NCBI RefSeq assembly: GCF_000255115.2 | Contig: NC_018068.1 | Coordinates: 3,133,977-3,197,976, forward strand | Source of the DNA: Desulfosporosinus acidiphilus SJ4 | GTDB lineage: Bacteria > Bacillota > Desulfitobacteriia > Desulfitobacteriales > Desulfitobacteriaceae | Length of the DNA: 64,000 nucleotides | Reading direction: 5' to 3' | Shown here: positions 54,434-62,189 of the stretch, in pieces | Layout: each line of letters opens with the position of its first letter | Numbering within the stretch: the first letter of the stretch is position 1 | Notes under the pieces: model-generated | The model's database searches: none | What the model was told of the DNA's origin: nothing | The model's input: only the letters and a program-made list of their open reading frames with translations | Made by a program: the position numbers and the translations under genes

Positions 54434-55225
54434 TTATTCTTCAAATACTGACTTATAGACTAATTCGCCAAATCGAATCCTAATGATCTCCCTACGTAAA
54501 ACTGAATCCTCAACCACTGAAGAGAATGAGGTTTTAAATCCCTTAAGACCTTTTCGAGCATAGAAATTTGTCTTCCGATCAATCAGATATTCTTTTGCAA
54601 TCAATTGAATGGCCTTGGATTTTCGGATATTCCGCAATGATTTATTAACTATCTGATGAGCTCTTTCCCGAGTGAATCCATGTTTCTCTCCAATTGCTCT
54701 CAAAGTTAAGCCTGCAAGGAATCTCTCGTAAAAAATCTCTTGTTCCATTGGCCTTAATTGTTTTGATTGCTCCAGGATAACCCTACAGTCTTCCTGATCT
54801 GATAATTTCTCAATCAAATCGTCATAGACATACCTAGATTTTTTATCTTGCATGGTATCGGCAAGGGTAGGATTGCTATCTTCATTTTTATCTAATGGCT
54901 TGTCCATTGATAAAGCGTCAAGCAATGGATCCCGTTTACTAGTACGTATGCCCAGGGCCTCTCTTACTGTATTCGCAAGGTGCTTATCCAGATAAGTGTT
55001 AAATTGAAAGCCCGATGATGGGTTAAAGTCGCGAACTGCATTCATCATTCCAATAAATCCCGCTTGAAGTAAATCATCAAGCTCAACCTTGTTTGTACTT
55101 CCATCCCTTGGTAAATATCGTTGAAAAATGATTTTGATTACTAACTTCTGAACCTGTTCCCAAAGCGTAATCAACAACTCTGTTTCACCGCTTTTTATTT
55201 TTGAGGCTAACTCTTCATTGGTCAC
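54434..55225 (-). CDS. Element-encoded sigma-70 family factor
   Basis: A 263-residue sigma factor. Region 2 is visible as DDLLQAGFIGMMNAVRDFNP with a following NTYLDKHLANTVREAL (near 48-90), and region 4 as LTLRAIGEKHGFTRERAHQI (near 170-190). The middle looks like a short region 3. A C-terminal 70-residue tail is unusual. Start is GTG at 55225, 8 nt after GGGGGTG. It sits immediately downstream of a strong terminator and could switch on late or element genes. Confidence 0.88.
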   Translation of the reverse strand: MTNEELASKIKSGETELLITLWEQVQKLVIKIIFQRYLPRDGSTNKVELDDLLQAGFIGMMNAVRDFNPSSGFQFNTYLDKHLANTVREALGIRTSKRDPLLDALSMDKPLDKNEDSNPTLADTMQDKKSRYVYDDLIEKLSDQEDCRVILEQSKQLRPMEQEIFYERFLAGLTLRAIGEKHGFTRERAHQIVNKSLRNIRKSKAIQLIAKEYLIDRKTNFYARKGLKGFKTSFSSVVEDSVLRREIIRIRFGELVYKSVFEE

Positions 55226-55281
55226 TTGCCATACACCCCCAAAAGCATTAAGATATAAATAATTTGAAAAATGCTCGGGAG

Positions 55282-55316
55282 AAAAAACTCGTCTGTTGCT
55301 ATCAGACGAGTTTTTT
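55282..55316. terminator. Strong hairpin between replication genes and the sigma gene
   Basis: A 14-bp stem AAAAAACTCGTCTG / CAGACGAGTTTTTT. The TAA of the zinc-ribbon gene (55315) is in its first arm. It would end the replication transcript 57 nt before the sigma gene. Confidence 0.9.
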
Positions 55317-55524
55317 ACATTGGCACAGCTCCGGCCTTTATATAAACTTGAGCTGACTCGATATAAGAATACGATCTATGGTTGTTTAGCGTCCTACCAT
55401 TGTATTTCCATTTTTCTCCTGCTTTACAATACGGGCAATAAGTTATCTTGTCGACGATATAGCCCGAACCTTCCGTGACTTTATAAAGTTTATAACCCTT
55501 TCCGGAACAAAAGCCGCAACTCAT
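55315..55524 (-). CDS. Small zinc-ribbon protein, 69 residues
   Basis: Carries CGFCSGKGY and CPYCKAGE, a two-CxxC zinc ribbon like half a DnaJ zinc domain. It starts right at the stop of the DnaC-like gene (55525) and closes the replication operon. A helper of the replication proteins is conceivable. Confidence 0.65.
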   Translation of the reverse strand: MSCGFCSGKGYKLYKVTEGSGYIVDKITYCPYCKAGEKWKYNGRTLNNHRSYSYIESAQVYIKAGAVPM

Positions 55525-56409
55525 TTATTTCACCTTCCTATAGTCCGGCGCGTTCAAATAAATTCCCTTGCACATTTCATGCAATCTACTTACGATGCTC
55601 TCGGCAATGTCGCTATTCTTATTCACAGCGAGCTTATCAATCAATGTTTCAAGATTGAAATTGGTCGTTACAACAATTGGCAAATTATTTTCATATCGTG
55701 TATTTACGATGCTGAAGAGTTTTTCTAATACCCAGTCTGAAGCGCGTTCCTTGCCTAGGTCATCAATTATAAGTAAATCAACTGTGCTGTATGTTTCGAG
55801 TATGTCTAGTTCGTGGTCTTGACCTCGATCCTCAACATACGTTCGTTTGATTTTTCCCAGCAAGCTTAGCAAGGTACCAAACACCACTGGAATCCCTTTG
55901 CTAATTAAATCAATCGCTAAAGCTGCAGCTAGGTGAGTCTTCCCAGTTCCATATGGGCCGCTCAACATAAAGCCAAGCCCCTGATCTGCAAATTTTCCGA
56001 ATCCATCGGAGTACCTTTTAACCGACTCGAAGGCTTTTGAATTATAACTATTGACTTCGAAGCTTTCGAAGGTTCGACTACGGAATCGTTTTCCCATTTT
56101 ACTTTGATCAAAAAGCCTTGTTGCACTGGCCATAAGTTTGGCCTGCTCTTTTTGTTCTTGCATATCTAATTCAGCCTTTTCCTTAGCTTGGTCAACCTCT
56201 TTCCAATACTTAACCGACTCTTTACAATTACATCGTTCGGGTTCTTTTTTCCATTTCAGAATTGTTTTTGTTAGTAATGATCTCATCCCCAAATAAAGCA
56301 GTTCCTTGTTGCAAAATTGACACCTAATGGGCTTGGACGGTTCAGATTCAACTAGGAAACCATACCGCTTAATCTCACTTGGAGTCAGGTATGCGGGAAT
56401 TTCGTTCAT
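55525..56409 (-). CDS. DnaC-like helicase loader ATPase
   Basis: A 294-residue AAA+ protein. A small zinc-finger (CQFCNK ... CNCKES) is at the N-terminus, then Walker A SGPYGTGKTHLAA (near 150), Walker B LLIIDDLGKE and sensor VVTTNFN. It should load the host replicative helicase at the element's origin. The frame opens at 56532, overlapping the DnaD-like gene by 107 nt; ATG 56409, 17 nt past that gene's stop and after a GAGGA, is more likely. Confidence 0.85.
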   Translation of the reverse strand: MNEIPAYLTPSEIKRYGFLVESEPSKPIRCQFCNKELLYLGMRSLLTKTILKWKKEPERCNCKESVKYWKEVDQAKEKAELDMQEQKEQAKLMASATRLFDQSKMGKRFRSRTFESFEVNSYNSKAFESVKRYSDGFGKFADQGLGFMLSGPYGTGKTHLAAALAIDLISKGIPVVFGTLLSLLGKIKRTYVEDRGQDHELDILETYSTVDLLIIDDLGKERASDWVLEKLFSIVNTRYENNLPIVVTTNFNLETLIDKLAVNKNSDIAESIVSRLHEMCKGIYLNAPDYRKVK

Positions 56410-56425
56410 TTCCTCAGTCGTTAAC

Positions 56426-57277
56426 TTAATCCTCGAAGCCCCGGCTAAAGAATACCTTGTCCTCGTCACTAATGAGTTCCCAGGGCTTTCTCTTTGGCTG
56501 AGGATCTCTCCCATTAAAACCGGATTTGTCATTATTCCGCTCCCCCTTTTCGCAGTAGTTAGAATTCATTTTCAAAGTAAGTTGATCAAATTTTTCTCTC
56601 AGCTTTCTAGCTGATAAAATGTTCTGTTGCCAAAACGGATCTCTTTGACTCCAATTAATAAGAGCCCTTATTTCTTCTGGGCTCCGCTTGTCCAGGCGAA
56701 TCATTTTATCAATATCTATAGCCCAGCTTTGAAGGTTAGGTTTTTTTGCCTTCGAGTTGTTTTCGAGGATTAAACTAAAAAGCTCATTTGCTATTGAAAG
56801 CTCAGTTGAATCGTCGGCAAACTTGTTTGGCCGATAAGAAGATATATTATTATTTGAGTTATTATAGTTATTTACATTATTGATTGTGTTTTTTTGATGT
56901 ACTAACGTTGTTCTAATGCTGTCTTTTTGCTGTTCTTTTGCTGTTTGCATATCCTGCCAAAGCCCATAGTTTACTACGGTTAAGGCTGTTTTTTTGCTGT
57001 CTGATTTTTTGACGATCATTGAGTCTGCCTCTAGAAGTTCTAGAAAAGTTCTAACCTTAGTTCTTGACCATCCCCAATGTTTAGCGAGTTTTACCTCACT
57101 GGTTATTACATCACCTCTCTTAGCCTCAATAATTTGATTTCCCAATAAAAACTTTGAATCTTCATGATTGGCCATTAGTAATAAATCAATCCATGCTTGA
57201 CCTTTGCTAAATGGTTTATCTTCCCATAGCCAATGATTTTGTATTTGACGATGTACACTGATCCATCCCTTGGCCAT
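56426..57277 (-). CDS. DnaD-like replication initiator / replisome organiser
   Basis: A 283-residue protein of the phage replication-initiation type. The N-terminal winged helix starts KGWISVHRQIQNHWLWEDKP and includes VKLAKHWGWSRTKVRTFLEL. An Asn-rich hinge (NNVNNYNNSNNN, about 132-145) follows. The C-terminal half has the DnaD-like helices and ends in an acidic tail. It should bind the element's origin and recruit the DnaC-like loader encoded next. The Asn-rich hinge may itself contain the origin repeats. Confidence 0.82.
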   Translation of the reverse strand: MAKGWISVHRQIQNHWLWEDKPFSKGQAWIDLLLMANHEDSKFLLGNQIIEAKRGDVITSEVKLAKHWGWSRTKVRTFLELLEADSMIVKKSDSKKTALTVVNYGLWQDMQTAKEQQKDSIRTTLVHQKNTINNVNNYNNSNNNISSYRPNKFADDSTELSIANELFSLILENNSKAKKPNLQSWAIDIDKMIRLDKRSPEEIRALINWSQRDPFWQQNILSARKLREKFDQLTLKMNSNYCEKGERNNDKSGFNGRDPQPKRKPWELISDEDKVFFSRGFED

Positions 57278-57307
57278 AACCCTTCACCGACCATTCAAAT
57301 TCCTTTT

Positions 57308-57352
57308 AATACTAAGGGACCTCTCACTTGTCTGAGCGGTCCTTTAGTATTT
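57308..57352. terminator. Hairpin after the 47-residue ORF
   Basis: AATACTAAGGGACC / GGTCCTTTAGTATT, overlapping the end of the small ORF; followed on the minus strand by AAAAGG, so a T tract is lacking and attenuation or an RNA stability function is as likely. Confidence 0.5.
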
Positions 57353-57467
57353 TACTTATAGCTTGCTTAGGTGTAGGATCATTGACGCCGAAAGCATTTT
57401 TTGAATCAAGTCCAAATTCCCGACGTTCTTTCCTACGTAATTCACGTTGTTTTTCCCTGTTGCGCAC
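57324..57467 (-). CDS. Small phage-type basic protein, 47 residues
   Basis: GTG at 57467 after AAAGGATG. The product MRNREKQRELRRKERREFGL... ends VNDPTPKQAISKILKDRSDK, of a kind common in Firmicute phages, with the PTP segment near the end. The opposite start (ATG in another frame) gives no protein-like product. Function unknown. Confidence 0.6.
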   Translation of the reverse strand: MRNREKQRELRRKERREFGLDSKNAFGVNDPTPKQAISKILKDRSDK

Positions 57468-57555
57468 ATTTACACATCCTTTCAAAGGCATGATTAACTA
57501 AAGCTAGTGAGCAATACTGTAAAGGTAACATTCACTAGTTAAATTACTATGCTCA

Positions 57556-57792
57556 CTAAACTTCAATTTTACGGAGAATCCCAAGTGGTTTTCTTCCCGT
57601 TTCTTCAGCCGGTGGATTTTTAAGATAGTCCTCCAGAAGGTCCATGTCGATTAAGTATCTATTTCCAGCCATATGACACTTAAGTTTTCCCGACTTAACC
57701 AGCTGTCTTACCCACCATTCGCTGATACAACTTTCGGGATCTTGCTCTTTGATAGACTGAACTGCTTGCTTGATTGTACGAATCCTAGCCAC
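57556..57792 (-). CDS. Excisionase-like HTH protein, 78 residues
   Basis: A MerR-like winged HTH (ISEWWVRQLVKSGKLKCHMAGNRYLIDMDLLEDYL), the fold of excisionases and of helix-turn-helix type XisA/HTH_17 proteins. Start GTG after GGCGGTG. It lies directly after the Cro-like gene, and with the integrase it would control excision. Confidence 0.75.
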   Translation of the reverse strand: MARIRTIKQAVQSIKEQDPESCISEWWVRQLVKSGKLKCHMAGNRYLIDMDLLEDYLKNPPAEETGRKPLGILRKIEV

Positions 57793-57795
57793 AAA

Positions 57796-58020
57796 TTACA
57801 CCGCCTTTTTATCAACGATTTCAAAAAGCTCTTCAAAAGGAACTCCCAAGGCATTAGCTATACGAACTGCATTAGCTGGTCTTGTGGTATTGACGCCACT
57901 CTCAAGCCTTGAAATGACTAAATAATGAACTCCTGCTTTTTTTGATAAAGATGAGAATGTATCTCCCTGTTTTATACGAAGCTCGCAGAGTTTATCAGAT
58001 TTAACTTTTAATATTTTCAT
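57796..58020 (-). CDS. Cro-like XRE regulator, 74 residues
   Basis: A one-domain HTH protein (MKILKVKSDKLCELRIKQGD, recognition helix VHYLVISRLESG). GGAGGAG precedes ATG 58020. It is divergent from the CI-like repressor, so the two form the element's genetic switch. Its last codons overlap the ribosome site of the excisionase-like gene. Confidence 0.82.
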   Translation of the reverse strand: MKILKVKSDKLCELRIKQGDTFSSLSKKAGVHYLVISRLESGVNTTRPANAVRIANALGVPFEELFEIVDKKAV

Positions 58021-58048
58021 CGTATCTCCTCCACACATATTTATTCAT

Positions 58049-58083
58049 GTGTAAAATTTACACCACATTTGTATGCTTGTCAA
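58049..58083 (-). promoter_or_regulatory. Promoter and operator of the leftward (lytic) operon
   Basis: Minus-strand TTGACA (58078-58083), 17-nt spacer, TAAATT (58055-58060). The palindrome GTGTAAAATTTACAC (58049-58063) covers the -10 and the start, so it is an obvious repressor site. A second dyad ACACAT...ATGTGT lies at 58032-58051. Confidence 0.7.
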
Positions 58084-58118
58084 CATATTTAATCTTAAAA
58101 GAATTTAAAGACACATAT

Positions 58119-58147
58119 TTGTACTTTTGTTCAACATGATATATAAT
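58119..58147 (+). promoter_or_regulatory. Promoter of the repressor-integrase operon
   Basis: TTGTAC, 17-nt spacer and TATAAT. Confidence 0.65.
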
Positions 58148-58179
58148 GAATAAAAATGAAGGTATGTGAGGTTTTTGTC

Positions 58180-58839
58180 ATGCTAAATAAAAGGTTAAAA
58201 GAACTCCGAGAGGAAAAACTATTAACTCAAGCAGAACTAGCAGAAAAACTGAATATAAGCCGCGGATCAGTGGGGAACTATGAAAAAGATGAACGTATGC
58301 CAGACGGAGAAGTTCTAGTTAAATTTGCTGATTTCTTTGGCGTATCTACTGACTACCTATTGGGGAGAAGTGATTTTAAAAATTATGGCCAGGAATATGA
58401 TTTTCGGAGAAAGTTAGCACCAGAATTCTTCGATGATTTAAATAGAAGATGCAAAGACTATGAGTCAAATCCATTAATCCGTGAAATTAACGAACTAATG
58501 GTTTCCGTCGACGAAAAATATTCAACAATAGTAAGTGATATCATTACTGGAAACATTAGATTCCGTAAGCTTGCACTAGATTCTCTCGACAAACTTTTAA
58601 ACATGGTAGCCTTAACTGGTGAAATTCTAAAGGAAAACGAATACGATTCGGACATGGACGAATACATTAAGTTTCTCAACAAATTAAAGGACACCTCACT
58701 TCTTACTTCCGATTTTGGTAATATTCAAGCAGATCAAACTCAAATTAGAGCTTGTAACAGATTCTTCAATGAATTTATCTCATTTTATATTTATTCGATA
58801 ATTGATTCGGAACCAATAACTGAAATCACGGAGGAATAA
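58180..58839 (+). CDS. CI-like XRE repressor, 219 residues
   Basis: An N-terminal HTH of Xre type (LKELREEKLLTQAELAEKLN with recognition helix ISRGSVGNYEKDER) and a helical C-terminal domain that is not a LexA/S24 protease, so induction would not follow RecA cleavage. The frame opens at 58156; GAGG before ATG 58180 gives a better start. The stop lies in the ribosome site of the integrase gene. Confidence 0.85.
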   Translation: MLNKRLKELREEKLLTQAELAEKLNISRGSVGNYEKDERMPDGEVLVKFADFFGVSTDYLLGRSDFKNYGQEYDFRRKLAPEFFDDLNRRCKDYESNPLIREINELMVSVDEKYSTIVSDIITGNIRFRKLALDSLDKLLNMVALTGEILKENEYDSDMDEYIKFLNKLKDTSLLTSDFGNIQADQTQIRACNRFFNEFISFYIYSIIDSEPITEITEE

Positions 58840-58843
58840 GCAT

Positions 58844-60238
58844 ATGGCATCCATCAAAAAACGAGGTGAAAACTCATACCAGATAACAGTTTCCTGCGGA
58901 TATGATGGGACCGGTAAAAAAATAGTTAAGACTAAAACTATTACATTGGAATCAAGCCTAACTGCAAAACAAATAGATAAGGAAGTCCAAAAACAGGCGG
59001 TACTCTTTGAGAAAGAAGTCGAGGACGGAACTTATCTAGACGGAGGTAAATTGACCTTTGCTGAATTTACCGAACGTTGGATAAAGGATTATGCTGAAAA
59101 GCAACTGCAGCCAAAGACGTTTCTCAGATACAAAGATATGCTTGATTCTCGTATTCTCCCTGCCATAGGTCATATTAAGCTTCAAAAGCTGCAGCCTAAT
59201 CATCTCTTACAGTTTTATAATAACCTAGAGGAAGACGGCATTAGACTGGACATTAAATACTCGGTTAAACCTGAATTTAACGAGTTGATGAAACAACGAG
59301 GATTAAGGATTGTGGACCTTAGCCGATCTGCAAAGGTAGGAACCGAAACTATAAGAAGAATACGCTCAGGATCCTCTATAACTGCTAAAACGGCAGAAAA
59401 ATTATGTAAGACACTTAACGTTAAGATGGATACACTATTTATCAAAGAAGAAGTTGGTCATCTCTCTGGCCAAAGCATAAAGCATCATCATCGACTTATT
59501 AGCTCTATTCTAACCAATGCAGTACAGTGGCAGTGTATTCTTAATAATCCTGCCGCTCGAGTCAAGCCGCCAAAGGTTGAGAAAACAGAAGCGTCACACT
59601 TTGATGAGGAAATGACTGAACACATGTTAACTCTTCTCGAGGAGGAACCGCTCAAATATAAGACTATGATTTATTTAGCCGTTTACTCTGGCAGCCGCTT
59701 AGGTGAAGTCGCAGGCCTAGAATGGTCAGACGTTGATTTTGAGAATAACCTTTTACGGATATGTAGAGCATCACAATATTTGCCCGGCAAAGGAACTTTT
59801 ACTAAATCCCCTAAAAATGATAGCAGCCAAAGAATTATTACTATGCCGCCGTTAGTTATGGATTTGCTGAAAGAATATAAAGCCTGGCAAAATGAAGAAC
59901 GGTTAAAGTGTGGCGACCAGTGGCAGGATCACGACCGCTTGTTCACTCAATGGAATGGTAAGCCCATTTTTCCCTCTACTCCAACAATATGGTTTAAAGA
60001 TTTCCGCCGAAAGCATGACCTACCAGACGTTAAATTTCATGGTCTAAGGCACACAAACGCCTCTCTATTGATTGGTCATGGCGTAGATGTACAAACAGTC
60101 GCTAAAAGACTTGGTCACACAAAAGCGACCACAACAACGAGCGTATATAGTCACTTTTTAAGAAAGCCAGACACTGAAGCGGCAGATAAACTACAAAACC
60201 TATTTAGCAACAAGAAAGATACATCGAAACAGGCATAA
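58844..60238 (+). CDS. int: Tyrosine integrase with an embedded XRE-type HTH
   Basis: A 464-residue phage-type integrase. Residues 1-60 are the arm-binding domain, 65-130 and 210-260 the split SAM-like core-binding domain, and 265-450 the catalytic domain: R in SGSRLGEVAGLEW (near 281), H-x-x-R in HGLRHTNASLL (near 399), GH in RLGHTKATTTTSVY, Y in VYSHF (near 435). Residues about 141-198 are an inserted Cro/C1-like HTH (LMKQRGLRIVDLSRSAKVGT, then IRRIRSGSSIT). The start has GGAGG at 9 nt and follows the repressor gene by 4 nt. Confidence 0.93.
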   Translation: MASIKKRGENSYQITVSCGYDGTGKKIVKTKTITLESSLTAKQIDKEVQKQAVLFEKEVEDGTYLDGGKLTFAEFTERWIKDYAEKQLQPKTFLRYKDMLDSRILPAIGHIKLQKLQPNHLLQFYNNLEEDGIRLDIKYSVKPEFNELMKQRGLRIVDLSRSAKVGTETIRRIRSGSSITAKTAEKLCKTLNVKMDTLFIKEEVGHLSGQSIKHHHRLISSILTNAVQWQCILNNPAARVKPPKVEKTEASHFDEEMTEHMLTLLEEEPLKYKTMIYLAVYSGSRLGEVAGLEWSDVDFENNLLRICRASQYLPGKGTFTKSPKNDSSQRIITMPPLVMDLLKEYKAWQNEERLKCGDQWQDHDRLFTQWNGKPIFPSTPTIWFKDFRRKHDLPDVKFHGLRHTNASLLIGHGVDVQTVAKRLGHTKATTTTSVYSHFLRKPDTEAADKLQNLFSNKKDTSKQA

Positions 60239-60273
60239 AAAAGAGCACATTCAGTGATCGAATGTGCTTTTTG
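60239..60273. terminator. Terminator of the integrase operon
   Basis: AAGAGCACATTC / GAATGTGCTTTTT, immediately after the integrase stop. Confidence 0.9.
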
Positions 60274-60284
60274 GGGTCGAAAAA

Positions 60285-60324
60285 TTGGCTACTATTTGGC
60301 TACTACGAGTACAAAAAGTAGCCA
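60285..60324. repeat. Right arm-type integrase sites
   Basis: Two direct TTGGCTACTA copies (60285-60294 and 60296-60305) with the same 11-nt register as on the left, and an inverted AAGTAGCCA at 60316-60324. Confidence 0.7.
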
Positions 60325-60421
60325 TAAAACGCGAAAAGTTAAAGTAAATGAAAACGGACAAACCTAGATATACCAATGGTTTCACGCATTTATGACAAGA
60401 TACAAAACGAGAAATACCAGA

Positions 60422-60465
60422 CTCCAAAACCGTCAGTGAGGGTTCAACTCCTTCATCCCCTGCCA
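60422..60465. other. attR site (displaced original 3' half of tRNA-Trp)
   Basis: Matches the 3' half of the tRNA gene to the CCA end. T arm is GAGGG-TTCAACT-CCTTC where the working gene has GCGAG-TTCGACT-CTTGC; both fold. Confidence 0.85.
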
Positions 60466-60552
60466 GTATTTATACCAAGAGACTGAGCGACTTTATGATT
60501 AGGTTGGGAAAAAAAGTGGAACATTCGTTTTTAAAGTTACATATGTTATTTT

Positions 60553-60581
60553 AGAGTAGGGTTTTAGATCCTACTCTTTTT
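60553..60581 (+). terminator. Orphan terminator
   Basis: AGAGTAGG / CCTACTCT and TTTTT. Confidence 0.75.
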
Positions 60582-60724
60582 GCAGACTGACAGCTCTCAC
60601 GACATGAATAGTATTGTTTCAAACGACAATTTCCAAGGCGATATATATATTACAGTAAAGGCCGGGCAGTATTTGAAGTTGGCCAGAGCAAAACTTAAAC
60701 TTTGATAAAGGCACCCAACAAATA

Positions 60725-60748
60725 AGAGAGCGATTAAGCTCTCTTTTT
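60725..60748 (+). terminator. Orphan terminator
   Basis: AGAGAGC / GCTCTCT and T5. Confidence 0.75.
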
Positions 60749-61020
60749 CATGTGTTAGTGCATAAGAATTGTAAGGATGGTTGAGATACTGCTAATATTA
60801 TGCCTAATATTGGGGCTAGGGCGAGCTCAACTAGCAGCTCTATTCTCTATCTTTCATTATACAAATACCTTCCTTCTTCCATTCAACCTCAGAAAAAACA
60901 AAAAGAGTCTAGTCTAGCGCTCAAGATCTTGAACGTCTAAATTTTCCTCCGTCTACCGCGGTAATAGCTTGTTATTCTGTTTTGAGTATTTTGCCGTAAA
61001 TATGAATCAATTTCAAGTCT

Positions 61021-61422
61021 TTACATTTTCCACAGCATCCACTTGCATGTATTCAGTTCGTACTTAATCTCGAAGGGACGCAGTTCTCCGTTAATCTTGC
61101 TTTGGCATTTGAAGACAAACATTGGATTTCCTGCAAGCTTCTCTTGGGATACGGAGAAAACTTGCTCAATTTTGATTTCTTTGTCGTCAAGCTTAAATCG
61201 GGATGGATGAGGGCGACCATTAAGTTCGAACCAAGCAATGACTTCGATTGGTTTGGCCAAGATTTTATGGGGATTTTCACCTGAGAATTGCACAAAGCCA
61301 TCTGGATGAATTGAATGCTTCACTCTATCTTCTGTGGGAAATTCTACCATCCACTCATTGGAAATTGTAAAATAGTGCTCATGAGCTTTTGATTGATCAA
61401 TGATATATTCCTTGAGATAACC
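61021..61422 (-). pseudogene. 3' fragment of a protein of unknown family
   Basis: An open frame of 133 codons that begins right after the DUF1906 fragment's breakpoint. It reads YLKEYIIDQSKAHEHYFTIS from the breakpoint, then MVEFPTEDRVKHSIHPDGFV. The C-terminal half (FELNGRPHPSRFKLDDKEIK ... YELNTCKWMLWKM) is a small beta-sheet pattern of nucleic-acid-binding type, possibly DUF6504-like. An ATG exists at 61350, without ribosome site. The lack of a start and the abrupt join show that the 5' end was lost. Confidence 0.5.
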
Positions 61423-61553
61423 TTAGCCTTTAATTCGTCCTGAGTTAAGCCGTAGTTGCCTACGATATAACGTCCGATAGCCTTTACTCCTGCGTTCTTA
61501 AGGGCTATGGCACTTGCGGCTGATATTTTTATAGAGCAGTCAATTCCATACAT
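61344..61553 (-). pseudogene. DUF1906 (glycoside hydrolase-like) N-terminal fragment
   Basis: The first 43 codons (MYGIDCSIKISAASAIALKN ... AIGRYIVGNYGLTQDELKA) are the start of a DUF1906 / Rv2525c-like glycoside-hydrolase-fold protein, often used as a phage or spore lysin. The rest of that domain (about 170 residues) is missing. Near 61423 the frame runs into another gene's sequence and ends. The AAGGAG ribosome site remains intact. Confidence 0.65.
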
Positions 61554-61613
61554 TTGCTTTCTCCTTCCAATTTAAATGGACAAAAGAAAAGAGCCGCCCG
61601 TTTGGGTGACTCT

Positions 61614-61982
61614 TTACACATCACATTGCCTAATCACATCTGGTATTTTCACATGAAGATGTGCTAAAAGCATTTTAAGTTCTTCCCGTTCTTCTCGAGC
61701 TATGGCTAACTCTTCTTTGACTATGGATAATTCGGCCATGACTGTATCGTGAGTTTCTTGAGCTCGAAGTTCTGCCGAACGACCCATGACATTCTGCCCG
61801 ACCATAAGAAGTGGGAGCGCCCAGAGTTGCACCCAACCTGACCAATAGAAAATTTGACTTTGAAAAGGAGCAAAAAAAGGAATTAGCGGTAATAAACCAT
61901 AAACAAAAAAAGCATAAAACATCCACATCGTTCCGAATACAAGCGTTGCTTTTTCGGCCAAAAAATCATTTAATTTCCTCAC
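61614..61982 (-). CDS. Membrane protein with coiled-coil tail, 122 residues
   Basis: Two membrane helices (about 12-35 and 42-62) followed by a coiled coil (AELSIVKEELAIAREEREEL, about 85-110). No family recognised. Start GTG at 61982 with a weak GGGGTG. It is next to lysis-gene debris, but its N-terminus and length look intact, so it may be a host or phage envelope protein. Confidence 0.6.
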   Translation of the reverse strand: MRKLNDFLAEKATLVFGTMWMFYAFFVYGLLPLIPFFAPFQSQIFYWSGWVQLWALPLLMVGQNVMGRSAELRAQETHDTVMAELSIVKEELAIAREEREELKMLLAHLHVKIPDVIRQCDV

Positions 61983-62065
61983 TACTAAATCATCACCCCT
62001 ATCACCTCATTATAACAGAAGTCGAGATTTTATAAATTACTTGTTCGCTTCAATGACTTATCATC

Positions 62066-62187
62066 TCACTTCTTAAAATACATTAATACCACTGCACTAA
62101 TGATAGCGGCAACGACAGTACGCCAGAGCCACGTACTATTCGCTTCGAGCTTATCCAGGGTTATGTCAGGTATATCATACCAATTTG
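62066..62187 (-). pseudogene. XhlA-type holin-associated protein, C-terminal remnant
   Basis: The last 37 codons (DITLDKLEANSTWLWRTVVA ... then a membrane helix and YFKK) match the C-terminal end of hemolysin XhlA-type proteins, which are encoded beside phage holins and lysins. There is no start codon in frame; the join to the slipin 3' end is direct. The longer frame to 62254 is a shadow of slipin. Confidence 0.6.
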
Positions 62188-62189
62188 TT

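Larger units (their letters stand above)
46669..60465. mobile_element. Integrated 13.7-kb prophage remnant or satellite-like island in tRNA-Trp
   Basis: The element lies between the att copies at 46699 and 60422. Its integrase is next to the right end, transcribed outward. Modules: integrase-repressor (58180-60238), divergent control region, Cro/Xis-like genes, DnaD/DnaC-type replication genes, sigma factor, small proteins, tail tape measure, HicBA and two further regulators. No terminase, portal, head, tail tube, baseplate or lysis genes are present. Size and gene set resemble phage-inducible islands, but the tape measure protein argues for a shrunken siphophage. Most genes are on the minus strand. 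Confidence 0.88.
60466..61020. other. Right-flank intergenic region with two plus-strand terminators
   Basis: No gene can be supported. Two typical terminators on the plus strand lie at 60553-60581 and 60725-60748, with no plus-strand gene before them except a weak 33-codon frame (60604-60705) without ribosome site. They look like debris of deleted genes. Confidence 0.6.

Noticed and set aside
58180..58839. Repressor as a LexA-type self-cleaving protein
   Set aside because: The C-terminal domain shows no peptidase S24 motif, so SOS-type cleavage was not proposed.
60604..60705. 33-codon plus-strand frame before an orphan terminator
   Set aside because: It reads a little like protein but lacks a ribosome site and any recognisable family; treated as debris.
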